From contig JACQDI010000434.1 in assembly GCA_016201195.1 (NCBI GenBank), positions 1 to 9,355 on the forward strand: a DNA stretch of 9,355 bases, given 5' to 3'. Below, piece after piece: positions 1 to 7,071 of the stretch (the stretch's first letter is position 1; every line of letters starts with the position of its first letter). The translations under genes were made by a program, and so were the position numbers. The notes under the pieces were generated by a model. It had not been told where the DNA came from, did no database searches, and worked only from the letters and a program-made list of their open reading frames with translations. This DNA comes from Acidobacteriota bacterium. Lineage in GTDB: Bacteria; Acidobacteriota; Terriglobia; Bryobacterales; JACQDG01.

Positions 1-54
1 CCCCCCGCATTGTCGCCGGGCGCTTCCGGCTTTGGCCCTTTTCTTCTAGTTGAC

Positions 55-498
55 TCAGTCGCAGGGGTTCTTAGTAGCCTGAACCCCGATTTTAACCGCA
101 CCGCCCGATAACGCCAGGTCGATGTGGATCGTTTTGTTAGCACCAAAGGCCCCCACATCTACTCTTGGATTCCGGGTCCCGCTCGAGCAATTGCTGCAAC
201 TGACGCTCGGAGTACCCTTCGGAGAAGGGGTTGCCTGGGCGTTGGATCTCAAGCTGGCACTGGTAACTGTCACGGTGGCGGCGAGCCCCGTACTCCCGGA
301 GAGCGAATACACCAGCCCGGTCTCTCCAGCCGGGTTGACCGCACAATAACAGGACTTGAACGTGAGCGTGCTGCCATCGCTCAGTAGCTTCGTACTAGGG
401 CTGTCAGAACATTCCGTCGCTGCGTAGGCCGGGACGCCGGACAGAACAAACGCCAGCGTGGCAACCGGAATGACCAGGGTTGCAAGAATCTTTCTCAT
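55..498 (-). CDS. small exported cysteine-containing protein, unknown function
   Basis: 147 aa. The N-terminus is a clear Sec signal peptide: basic MRK, a hydrophobic stretch over residues 4-21, then an AYA|A-type signal peptidase I site near residues 24-27. The mature part of about 120 aa is rich in Ser, Thr, Gly and Ala, looks beta-stranded, and has six cysteines (C30, C50, C52, C101, C104, C146), enough for three disulfides; a periplasmic or surface location is inferred. I do not recognise a family. The ATG is supported by an AAGGAG Shine-Dalgarno sequence about 5 nt upstream. It is monocistronic within the window: about 1 kb of gene-poor DNA lies upstream and the window edge lies downstream. 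Confidence 0.8.
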   Translation of the reverse strand: MRKILATLVIPVATLAFVLSGVPAYAATECSDSPSTKLLSDGSTLTFKSCYCAVNPAGETGLVYSLSGSTGLAATVTVTSASLRSNAQATPSPKGTPSVSCSNCSSGTRNPRVDVGAFGANKTIHIDLALSGGAVKIGVQATKNPCD

Positions 499-1063
499 TG
501 TCTTCTCCTTTTTTCTCCACGTGTGTTTTGTTGGCGGCTCGTCTCTCTGTCAAAGCCTCAAGATCCGCCACTGGTGTCCCGAGGCGAATTGAACAAGGGG
601 ACACAAAGAGTTCTGGCCACCTGGCCAATCGTAGTGCGCGCGCATCTCTCGTTCAATTCACCAAGAGACATAACTTCAGTACACCGCGTCGTATGACTCT
701 TCTCTCTGTGTGTTATTTCGCTCCGAGGCCCCCGGAATAGCGAGCCAGCCGAGTTTGTTTCCTATCTTCTCCTGCCGCTGGTTAGGAACGAGCGGCGCCC
801 GAATCGGGGCAACTAGAGTGCCAAGCCTTAACTTGTCGATTCTGCTACCTTCTTTCACTCGTAAGATTTTGCTATCCCCTGCAGATCTTACACAGCCCAC
901 GTAAATTTTGCCGACCCGGCTCCATTCCCGTTCCACCACCCACACGCCGCCGATCATGCAGGAGTAATGGCCGCTCAGGCTGCTCGTCACTGGTTACTTG
1001 CCACTTGGGGTGTCTTGGTGTCTCGGCGGCTAAGTGAGTTCAAAGAGGATGAGCACCCAGCGA

Positions 1064-1095
1064 ATTGTCTTGGGAAGACATTGTCTTGGGAAGAC
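1064..1095. repeat. two tandem copies of a 16-bp hairpin-forming unit
   Basis: Two perfect adjacent copies of a 16-base unit (1064-1079 and 1080-1095). Each contains the perfect inverted repeat GTCTT-GGG-AAGAC. The structure could be a paired protein-binding site or a recent slippage duplication of one hairpin. No gene starts directly beside it. Confidence 0.8.
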
Positions 1096-1117
1096 TAGAA
1101 AGAGTCACGGTTCTACT

Positions 1118-1292
1118 CTACAATGGTGCCCGGTTTTGTCCAGCTTGCTTATCCACAACTATCGAGTTTGCCGCTCCAGATAGTATAGATGCTATGCCCA
1201 GGATTTCCACTTTGGCGTCCCGGATGCGCACAGCATACACCCACCCGTCGCGGCCGCGGCCAGGTTTTTTTGAGGTGTTTTTCGTACCGCAT
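1118..1292 (-). pseudogene. probable small gene broken by one base in an A7 run
   Basis: On the minus strand an ATG at 1292 follows an AGAGGT Shine-Dalgarno with about 9 nt spacing and begins MRYEKHLKK. It then meets seven consecutive A residues (T7 on the plus strand, 1265-1271). Skipping one base moves into a frame that reads on to a TAG at 1118-1120, with coding-like composition (for example GWVYAVRIRDAKVEILG). Removing one A would give a 57-aa product. The downstream frame is itself open from about 1374 but has no ATG. The product is unrecognised. Alternatives are an assembly error in the homopolymer, slippage-based expression, a genuine pseudogene, or chance. Confidence 0.3.
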
Positions 1293-1496
1293 CGTTTCAG
1301 TACCTCTGAGACAGTGGGCCGTACCCCTTCCGGGGCAGAGCCGGGCCGCGCGCGTGGCTCCGTTGGATCCCCTCAAGGGGTGACCTTGACTAGTAGGTTG
1401 ACCTTGTCCCGTTTCTGCCACTGACCAATTGGTTGACAGCTTAGGCTGCACGCAAGTCCCCACACATCGTGGAACGTTAACAAAGGCAACAGGAGT

Positions 1497-2348
1497 TTAA
1501 CCCTGTCTGGTCAAAACTAGGCCGATTCTGCACTCGTGGTTTTGCATCGCCAGCCGCTCCTGCTCGCGGTAGGCGCTGTTGCGGCGGGCGAGTTCCTCGA
1601 AGTCGACCTGGTGGGCGTCGAACTCGGGGCCTTCCACGCAAGCGAAACGGACCTTGCCGCCGACGGTGACCCGGCAGCCGCCGCACATCCCGGTACCGTC
1701 GACCATGATGGGGTTCAGGCTGGCGAAGGTGCGCACTCCCCATGCCCGCGTCAGCTCGGCCGCTGCGCGCATCATGGGGATCGGCCCGATGACGTGGATC
1801 ATGCCGGCCCGGCGGAACTCAGCTTCCCGGCTGCGCAGCAGGTCGACCACAGTGCCGTGGAAGCCGGCTGAACCATCGTCGGTCGACCAGCAAACCTCGT
1901 CGGCCGCGGCATGCAGCTCGGCGTCGAGAATGATCTGGGAGCGGGAGCGCGCGCCGCAGACGGCGGTGACGTGGTTGCCGACGCGGCGCAGGGCGGCGGC
2001 CACCGGCAGCAGCTCGGCTACCCCCACGCCTCCGCCCACGCACACCACGCGGCCGAACACGCCAATGGTGGCTGGCTCGCCCAGGGGGCCAACCAGGTCG
2101 GTGAACGCCTCGCCGGGTTCGCGCGAGATGGTGAGCCGGCTGGTCCTGCCGACCCCCTGAACCACGAGGAGGATCGTCCCGCGCGCGGCGTCGCCGTCGA
2201 CAATGGTGAGCGGGATCCGCTCACTGTCGTCAGTGGGCCGGATGATAACGAACTGGCCCGGCTTCCACCGGCGGGCGATGCGCGGCGCTTCCACCTCCAG
2301 CCAGGCCACCTCGGGGGCGAGCATCACTTTGTGGAAGATGCGGTTCAT
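1497..2348 (-). CDS. nfnA: NfnA/SudB-like small subunit, FAD and [2Fe-2S] NAD(P)H oxidoreductase
   Basis: 283 aa, matching the small subunit of NADH-dependent ferredoxin:NADP+ oxidoreductase (NfnA, about 280 aa) and the related SudB. In order: ferredoxin-reductase-type FAD domain with RIPLTI (44-49) and VGPLG (86-90); a nucleotide-binding part with GGGVGVA (105-111) and GPIPMM (188-193); and a C-terminal [2Fe-2S] segment with D217, C222, C225 and C237. The three-Cys-plus-Asp set is the ligand set described for NfnA. In that family the subunit exchanges electrons with NAD(H) and passes them to the large subunit; the location is cytoplasmic. The ATG overlaps the stop of the large-subunit gene by 4 bases (ATGA) and has a GGAGG site, implying coupled translation. 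PyrK or sulfide dehydrogenase roles cannot be excluded by sequence. Confidence 0.85.
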   Translation of the reverse strand: MNRIFHKVMLAPEVAWLEVEAPRIARRWKPGQFVIIRPTDDSERIPLTIVDGDAARGTILLVVQGVGRTSRLTISREPGEAFTDLVGPLGEPATIGVFGRVVCVGGGVGVAELLPVAAALRRVGNHVTAVCGARSRSQIILDAELHAAADEVCWSTDDGSAGFHGTVVDLLRSREAEFRRAGMIHVIGPIPMMRAAAELTRAWGVRTFASLNPIMVDGTGMCGGCRVTVGGKVRFACVEGPEFDAHQVDFEELARRNSAYREQERLAMQNHECRIGLVLTRQG

Positions 2349-3742
2349 CGGCCCTCCTGCAGTGCCCGGTCAATGGCTTCCGCCGCGGCGCGGCCGTCGC
2401 GCATGGCTAGGATCACGGTCGAGCCGCCACGCACCACGTCGCCGCCGGCAAAAACGCGCGGCAGGCTGGTCTGGCCCCGGTCATCGATCACGATCTTGCC
2501 CCGGTTGGTGATCAACTGGGGTGTGGCCCGCTGCAAGGTGGGGTTGGGGCTCTGGCCAATCGCGGCTACCACCGTGTCGACCGGGACGCGGTACTCCGAG
2601 CCGGGGATGGGGATGGGCGAGGGCCGGCCGGTTTCGTCGGGCTCTCCCAACCGCATGCGGATGCACTCCATCTCACGGACGGCCCCTGTCTCATCCCCAA
2701 GCAGCCGCACCGGCGCGGCGAGAAACTCGAAGTGCACGCCTTCCTCTTCGGCACGGTCAATCTCTTCGAGGCGCGCGCGCAGCTCGGCCCGCCCGCGGCG
2801 GAACAGGATCGTGGTTTCGCTCCCCAATCGCCGCGCCCAGCGGGCCGCATCCATCGCCGAGTTCCCGCCGCCTACCACCAGCGTGCGTTTTCCCACTCGC
2901 ACCGGGGTGCCGGAGTGCGGGAAATCGTAGGCGCGCATCAGGTTCAGGCGCGTCAAAAACTCGTTGGCCGTGTAGACGCCGATCAGGTTCTCGCCGGGGA
3001 TCTTCATCAAGTGGGGCAGGCCGGCTCCGGTACCTACGAACACGGCCGAGTAGCCTTCTTCGAAAAGCTCGTCGAGCGAGGCGGTCTTGCCCACAATGAA
3101 GTTGTTGCAAAACTCCACACCCATCGCGCGGAGCCGGTCGATCTCCTGTCGGAGAATCTCTCGGGGCAGGCGGAACGGCGGGATCCCGTAGGCCAGCACG
3201 CCCCCAAGCTCATGGAGCGCTTCAAAGATGGTCACCTGATAGCCCTTGCGAACCAGGTCGTAGGCGGCGATCAGGGAGGCCGGACCGCTGCCGACCAGGG
3301 CCACCTTCCGTCCATTCGGCTCGGCGTGAAGGCCGTTGCCGCATTGGCTGGCGTAATCGGCCGCAAACCGCTCCAGCGCCCCGACGGCCACCGGCTTCAG
3401 CTTCCGGCCCAGCAGGCAGGCTTTCTCACAATACAGCTCGCACTGGCACACGCGCCCGCAGACGCCCGGGAAAGGGTTCTGCTCGGAGATTCTTTCGAGC
3501 GCGCCCTCGAAGTCACCCTCGATCATCCGCGCGATAAAGCTCTTGATGTCGATGTGCAGCGGGCAGGCCTCGATGCACTTCGGATCCTTGCAGTCCAGGC
3601 AGCGGCGCGCCTCCATCTGCGCTTGTTTCAGGGTGAAGCCCAGAGAGACCTCGCCGCAGCCTTGAGTGCGGCTCTGGGGGTCGCGGAGCGGTAGTTCCTG
3701 ACGGGGTGCTTTGGGGGTTCGCTTGGGTCCGGTTTGCGGCAT
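2345..3742 (-). CDS. nfnB: NfnB/SudA-like large subunit (glutamate synthase small-subunit family)
   Basis: 465 aa, the usual length for this family. The N-terminal FeS domain has C48, C51, C56, C60 and a second group C95, C99, C105, C109, with an additional C101, for two [4Fe-4S] clusters. Then come the FAD-binding GSGPAS (151-156), an NADP-type GGGNSAMDAA (291-300) and the closing FAD motif FAGGDVVRGG (431-440). The family covers NfnB, SudA and the NADPH-glutamate synthase beta subunit (GltD). With a small-subunit partner directly downstream and no glutamate synthase large subunit nearby, NfnB or SudA is the better reading: reversible transfer between NADPH, NADH and ferredoxin or polysulfide. 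Its ATG shares one base with the TAA of the hemerythrin gene (TAATG). The product is often auto-named glutamate synthase small subunit. Confidence 0.88.
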   Translation of the reverse strand: MPQTGPKRTPKAPRQELPLRDPQSRTQGCGEVSLGFTLKQAQMEARRCLDCKDPKCIEACPLHIDIKSFIARMIEGDFEGALERISEQNPFPGVCGRVCQCELYCEKACLLGRKLKPVAVGALERFAADYASQCGNGLHAEPNGRKVALVGSGPASLIAAYDLVRKGYQVTIFEALHELGGVLAYGIPPFRLPREILRQEIDRLRAMGVEFCNNFIVGKTASLDELFEEGYSAVFVGTGAGLPHLMKIPGENLIGVYTANEFLTRLNLMRAYDFPHSGTPVRVGKRTLVVGGGNSAMDAARWARRLGSETTILFRRGRAELRARLEEIDRAEEEGVHFEFLAAPVRLLGDETGAVREMECIRMRLGEPDETGRPSPIPIPGSEYRVPVDTVVAAIGQSPNPTLQRATPQLITNRGKIVIDDRGQTSLPRVFAGGDVVRGGSTVILAMRDGRAAAEAIDRALQEGR

Positions 3743-4290
3743 TAGCGCGCTCCCAGCGCCGCGGCAGCTCCAGCCAGTTCCTCTCCCAGGGCGATGTACT
3801 TCTCGTAATTCTCATCGTCCAGAGTCGCCGAGAGCCGGTCCAGCTCGGCGATGTCCTCGGGGCTCAGGATCTGGCGGGCCAACTCGAGGACGGTTTCATT
3901 CTCCTCGCGAATATGCTCCCGCATCAGCGCGGCGTAAACCAAACCCTCCGAGTAGATGAACGAGCGGGCGCGGCTCTCGCCTTGCAGGGCGGCGGGCAGG
4001 TTTTCCTCGATGGCCGCCAAATGCATGTGGCCCGTCCGATGCTCGCTGACGAACGAGCGGGCCGCCCCGCTCAACCCCTTGCGTTTCAGCACCGGAAACA
4101 GCACCTTCTCTTCCTTCTCGTGGTGGAGGCCGTCGGCAAAATACCCCAGGAAATCGAGGGTTTTATTCAGCACGGGCAGGGAGGCGGGGTCGTTTTCCAA
4201 CCGAGCCAGCGCCCATTCCATGGTGTTGATCACTCCTTCAATGACCTCGTGTTCGTCCAGCAGCACCTGGACTGGATGGATTCGGCTCAT
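3742..4290 (-). CDS. hemerythrin HHE-domain protein
   Basis: 182 aa from the chosen start; residue numbers below count from an upstream ATG at 4308, so subtract 6. It is a four-helix-bundle hemerythrin-like protein with candidate di-iron ligands H20, H62/H63, E66/E67, H90, H132 and E136 (HHEKEE and HIREE motifs). No signal peptide or membrane segment, so cytoplasmic. The family binds O2 or NO at a di-iron site or senses oxygen or iron. The ATG at 4290 is preferred because AGGAGG lies 6 nt upstream, whereas the ATG at 4308 has no comparable site. It is first in a tightly overlapping operon with the Nfn-like subunits (TAATG junction), so a role in oxygen or NO protection, sensing or iron supply for that enzyme is plausible but inferred. 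Confidence 0.85.
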   Translation of the reverse strand: MSRIHPVQVLLDEHEVIEGVINTMEWALARLENDPASLPVLNKTLDFLGYFADGLHHEKEEKVLFPVLKRKGLSGAARSFVSEHRTGHMHLAAIEENLPAALQGESRARSFIYSEGLVYAALMREHIREENETVLELARQILSPEDIAELDRLSATLDDENYEKYIALGEELAGAAAALGAR

Positions 4291-4296
4291 GTTCCG

Positions 4297-4302
4297 CCTC
4301 CT
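4297..4302 (-). promoter_or_regulatory. ribosome binding site that decides the hemerythrin start
   Basis: AGGAGG on the minus strand, 6 nt before the ATG at 4290. It lies downstream of the alternative ATG at 4308, so it can only serve the inner start. Confidence 0.75.
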
Positions 4303-4414
4303 GGACATGCCTTTGCAATTCGGAAACCAGACTTCAGAGATCTTCTTTTCTTTGGTTTACGGGCTAGAGCCAACCGCCCCTGGGGCTTTTGCCCCCATTT
4401 CGCAGTGCTTTGGG

Positions 4415-4420
4415 TATAAT
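4415..4420 (+). promoter_or_regulatory. TATAAT -10 element for an apparently leaderless transcript
   Basis: A perfect TATAAT ends 6 nt before the ATG at 4427, so the usual start point about 7 nt after the -10 box would fall on the A of the ATG. There is no Shine-Dalgarno in the 25 bases before that ATG. No good TTGACA lies at standard spacing. A small hairpin (GGGGC-TTTT-GCCCC, 4382-4395) sits where the -35 region would be and could be an operator. This 136-base divergent gap also has to hold the promoter of the minus-strand hemerythrin operon. Confidence 0.55.
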
Positions 4421-4426
4421 CCGGCC

Positions 4427-5428
4427 ATGGTGCAAAGACTATTGTTAGCCGGGCTCCTATTGAGCGGAAGTGCGATCTTGCAGTTGAGCGGCCAACAGGC
4501 CGGAGTGGGCAGTATCAAGCGGGTCGATCCGGCTCTGGACAAGCTGGCGCCGGGCGCGGCCAAGATCGAGAAGCTGGCCGGCAATTTTCAGTTCACCGAG
4601 GGGCCGATCTGGATTGCCGAGGGCGGCGGGTACCTGCTGTTCAGCGACATCCCCGCCAACGCCATCCGGAAATGGACCTCGGACGGCCAGGTTTCTGTCT
4701 TCCGGCAGCCGGTGTTTCCGGGCTCATTCCCGCCGGGGCAGTTCATCGGCTCGAACGGGCTGACGCTGGACGCACAGGGCCGCCTGGTCGCCTGCGAGCA
4801 CGGTAACCGCCGCATGACGCGCACCGAGAAGAACGGCTCGATCACCGTGCTCGCTGACAAGTTCGAGGGCAAGCGGCTGAACAGCCCCAACGACGCGGTG
4901 TTCAAGAAAAACGGCGACCTGTATTTCACCGACCCGCCCTATGGGTTTCTCAAGCAGGACGATGATCCGGCCAAGGAGCTGAAGTTCAACGGCGTGTTCC
5001 GGCTCACCCCAGCCGGCAAGCTCGACCTGCTCGTGAGGGACATGTCCCGCCCCAACGGTCTGGGGTTTTCCCCGGACGAGAAGAAACTCTACCTCGCCAA
5101 CTCCGACCCCAACCGCAAGGTGTGGATGGTCTACGACGTGAAGGCCGACGGCTCCCTCGCCAATGGGAAAGTATTCGCGGACGTCACCAAGGAGACGGCG
5201 GATGGTCTTCCCGACGGCATGAAGCTTGATACCCAGGGGAACCTTTACTGCACCGGCCCGGGCGGGATCTGGGTGTTTTCGCCGCAGGGCAAGCACCTGG
5301 GGACGATCGCTCCGCCGGAAACTCCGGCCAACTGCCACTGGGGCGACGCCGACGGCAAGACCCTTTACATGACCGCGCGCACCGGCCTCTACCGCGTGAA
5401 GCTGAACGTGAAGGGCATCCGGCCGTAG
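4427..5428 (+). CDS. exported SMP-30/gluconolactonase-like beta-propeller hydrolase
   Basis: 333 aa. Residues 1-23 look like a signal peptide, so a periplasmic or secreted location is likely. The remainder is an SMP-30/gluconolactonase (LRE-like) six-bladed propeller. Recognisable metal/active-site positions: E58 in TEGPIW, N155 in NSPND, N210 in RPNG and D263 in LPDGM, corresponding to the Glu-Asn-Asn-Asp set of SMP-30. Members hydrolyse sugar lactones or related esters; the substrate here is unknown. The same frame stays open to 3956, but that part lies over the antisense hemerythrin gene. The ATG at 4427 is chosen because it gives the signal peptide and follows the -10 box directly. The gene is separated from bacterioferritin by 73 bases, so linkage to the iron genes may be only positional. 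Confidence 0.85.
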   Translation: MVQRLLLAGLLLSGSAILQLSGQQAGVGSIKRVDPALDKLAPGAAKIEKLAGNFQFTEGPIWIAEGGGYLLFSDIPANAIRKWTSDGQVSVFRQPVFPGSFPPGQFIGSNGLTLDAQGRLVACEHGNRRMTRTEKNGSITVLADKFEGKRLNSPNDAVFKKNGDLYFTDPPYGFLKQDDDPAKELKFNGVFRLTPAGKLDLLVRDMSRPNGLGFSPDEKKLYLANSDPNRKVWMVYDVKADGSLANGKVFADVTKETADGLPDGMKLDTQGNLYCTGPGGIWVFSPQGKHLGTIAPPETPANCHWGDADGKTLYMTARTGLYRVKLNVKGIRP

Positions 5429-5501
5429 GGCAAGCCGACCCCGCCGGAGCCGCCCGAGGGGCCGCGCTACGTGTGTTAAGATAGTACCTGGAGGGGCGAT
5501 C

Positions 5502-5972
5502 ATGAAGGGCAACCCGAAAGTTCTCAGGTTCCTTAACGAAGCGCTGAAAGCGGAGCTGACCGCCATCAACCAGTATTTCCTGCACTCCTCCATGTGCAAG
5601 AACTGGGGCTACCATCGGCTGGCCAAGAAGCAGAAGGAAGAATCGATCGAGGAGATGAAGCACGCCGAGAGGCTGCTCGACCGGATCCTGTTTCTGGAAG
5701 GCCAGCCCAACATGACCGACCTGTTTCCCATCAAGGTCGGCGCCAACGTCAAGCAGCAGTTGGAGAACGACCTGGCCCTGGAGATGGACGCCATCTCCCG
5801 CCTCAATGCCGCCACCAAAACCGCCGTGGAAGCCGGCGACAACGCCTCCCGCGAACTGTTCGAGGACATCCTGGTCGACGAAGAAGAACACGTCGACGAC
5901 CTGGAGGCCCAACTGGGTATGATCAAAGAGATCGGCCTCGAGCTGTATCTTTCGCAGCAGATGCACGAGTAA
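5502..5972 (+). CDS. bfr: bacterioferritin (heme-containing iron storage ferritin)
   Basis: 156 aa, close to the usual 155-160. The ferroxidase ligands fall at canonical positions E18, E51, H54, E94, E127 and H130, and the heme-bridging methionine M52 is present (EEMKHAE), which marks true bacterioferritin rather than ferritin A. In this family 24 subunits form a cytoplasmic shell that oxidises Fe2+ and stores it as a ferric mineral, also limiting Fenton chemistry. An SD GGAGGGG lies about 6 nt before the ATG; TAAGAT at 5477-5482 is a possible -10 box without a convincing -35. No bacterioferritin-associated ferredoxin is next to it. The nearby divergent operon encodes another di-iron protein (hemerythrin) and an FeS enzyme. 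Confidence 0.95.
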   Translation: MKGNPKVLRFLNEALKAELTAINQYFLHSSMCKNWGYHRLAKKQKEESIEEMKHAERLLDRILFLEGQPNMTDLFPIKVGANVKQQLENDLALEMDAISRLNAATKTAVEAGDNASRELFEDILVDEEEHVDDLEAQLGMIKEIGLELYLSQQMHE

Positions 5973-6047
5973 GCCTGATTGGACCGTCCCGGCGCCAACA
6001 CACCTGGCACGCCGAGTGTGTTTGTGGTTCAATCGTACTCCGGAACG

Positions 6048-6986
6048 ATGCTGCGGGTTCTCATTCTGACCCTCCTGGGCGCGAGTGTGGGTCGCCCGGC
6101 AACGCTCAGCGGGCATGTGTTTCGGGAGGCCGATGGATCCCCGCCGCGGCGGCCGCTGACCATCGAGCTGTCACAGAAAGGGAAGGTCAAATACCGCCGG
6201 ACGACCGCAGCCGACGGCGCGTTCCAGTTTCCAAGGGTCGCCGCGGGGCGCTACTTCATCACGCCGCGGTTTCGTGATTTTGCGTTCGTGCAGGACCTGG
6301 TGATCGTCTCCGGCGACGGACCGAACTTCACCGCGATCATGCTCCCCCGGCGGCGAGCAGGAACCGCCCAGTTCGGCACAGTTTCGGTCGACCAGCTCGC
6401 CAGCCGCACCCCGAGGGCGGTGAAAAAGCTCAAGGAGGCGGGCCGGCGCGTGGCCGCAGGCGACCTCTCCGGCGCGGTGGAGCGCTACGAGCAGGTGCTC
6501 GCCTCCAGCCCCTCGGCCGAGCTGTACGACGCCGTAGCCTTGCTCTATCTGCGGCAGAACCGCAAAGAGCAGGCCTACCAGGCATTCGAGAAGGCGATCG
6601 CGCAGGATCCGAAGTTTCTGTTCTCCTACTCCCACCTCGCGTCGGTCTACGCGGAGGACGGTCGCTACAAAGAGCTGGCGGAGGTGGCTGCGCGAGCGCT
6701 CCAGATCGAGCCCCGGTGGGCCACCGCGCACTTGCAGTTGGGCGAGGCGCAGTTGCGGTTGGGCGATCTGGAGTCAGCCGCGCAGCACGCGCGCACCGCC
6801 GCCGGCCTGGTCCAGGATAAGGCCCCGGATCCGCACTTGCTGCTGGCCAAGGTCGGCTGGAAACGCCATGATTGCAGCCAGGTCCGCGAACACATCCACC
6901 GCTACCTGGCACTCTACACGACGGGCCGGGAATTGTCCGAGGGCCGGCAGGTGCTGGCGGCGCTTGAAAGCTGCGCGCCCCGCTAG
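6048..6986 (+). CDS. exported protein with carboxypeptidase-regulatory-like and TPR domains
   Basis: 312 aa. A short hydrophobic N-terminus (residues 2-14) suggests export, with possible cleavage near A18. Residues about 19-100 resemble a carboxypeptidase regulatory-like beta-sandwich (LSGHVFREADGSP... DGAFQFPRVAAGRYFI). From about 123 to 260 come four TPR-like helix pairs (for example AGDLSGAVERYEQVLASSP, NRKEQAYQAFEKAIAQDP, LQLGEAQLRLGDLESAAQHA), followed by a helical tail. TPRs are protein-binding scaffolds; partner and role are unknown. This domain pairing is familiar in exported Acidobacteriota proteins. The frame is open from 5979, but the ATG at 6048 is preferred because it begins the signal-like segment; its SD is weak. 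It follows bfr by 75 bases and ends just before a hairpin cluster that may act as transcript end. Confidence 0.8.
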   Translation: MLRVLILTLLGASVGRPATLSGHVFREADGSPPRRPLTIELSQKGKVKYRRTTAADGAFQFPRVAAGRYFITPRFRDFAFVQDLVIVSGDGPNFTAIMLPRRRAGTAQFGTVSVDQLASRTPRAVKKLKEAGRRVAAGDLSGAVERYEQVLASSPSAELYDAVALLYLRQNRKEQAYQAFEKAIAQDPKFLFSYSHLASVYAEDGRYKELAEVAARALQIEPRWATAHLQLGEAQLRLGDLESAAQHARTAAGLVQDKAPDPHLLLAKVGWKRHDCSQVREHIHRYLALYTTGRELSEGRQVLAALESCAPR

Positions 6987-6997
6987 CGATTTGTGGG

Positions 6998-7071
6998 GCG
7001 GCCTCTCAGGCCGCGAGCCGGCTTCAGCCGGCCAGGGGCGGGTTTCAGCGCACCGGGGACTTTAGTCCCCG
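6998..7071. repeat. cluster of three short intergenic hairpins (REP-like)
   Basis: Three perfect inverted repeats in 74 bases: GCGGCCT-CTC-AGGCCGC (6998-7014), GCCGGC-TTCA-GCCGGC (7017-7032) and CGGGGAC-TTTA-GTCCCCG (7054-7071). They lie 12 bases after the stop of the TPR gene. No T-tract follows, so a standard rho-independent terminator is not evident. Similar stem sizes with short pyrimidine-rich or AT loops are typical of dispersed repeat families in GC-rich genomes; GCGCAC flanks the third hairpin on both sides (7048-7053 and 7071-7076). Confidence 0.75.

Larger units (their letters stand above)
499..1496. other. 1-kb gene-poor, comparatively AT-rich intergenic region
   Basis: No reading frame here combines a good start, a ribosome binding site and a recognisable product. 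By eye, roughly 640-900 is closer to 50% GC than the flanking genes, which could reflect transferred or decaying DNA. Seen inside it: the tandem hairpin repeat at 1064-1095; a probable frameshifted small gene at 1118-1292; a repeated octamer TGACCTTG at 1381-1388 and 1399-1406; and the perfect palindrome ACCAATTGGT at 1424-1433. Promoters for the left-end gene should lie in the first 150 bases, but I see no convincing -35/-10 pair. Confidence 0.6.

Noticed and set aside
15..30. GCCGG/CCGGC hairpin downstream of the left-end gene as a terminator
   Set aside because: The stem is only 5 bp and no T-tract follows on the minus strand.
676..990. 104-aa minus-strand open frame in the gene-poor region
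   Set aside because: It starts with GTG, has no Shine-Dalgarno there or at the internal ATG at 957, and no recognisable motif; composition alone is not enough.
1911..2930. 339-aa plus-strand open frame across the Nfn-like genes
   Set aside because: It is antisense to two well-supported flavoprotein genes and its repetitive Arg/Ser/Ala/Pro composition is that of a shadow frame.
2732..3694. 320-aa plus-strand open frame opposite the large subunit
   Set aside because: It is a shadow of the conserved FeS/flavoprotein gene on the other strand.
3956..4426. N-terminal extension of the lactonase-like gene
   Set aside because: The frame is open by chance over the antisense hemerythrin gene; the signal peptide and -10 box fix the start at 4427.
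5184..6116. 310-aa minus-strand open frame over bacterioferritin
   Set aside because: It is antisense to a canonical bfr gene whose ligands are all conserved.
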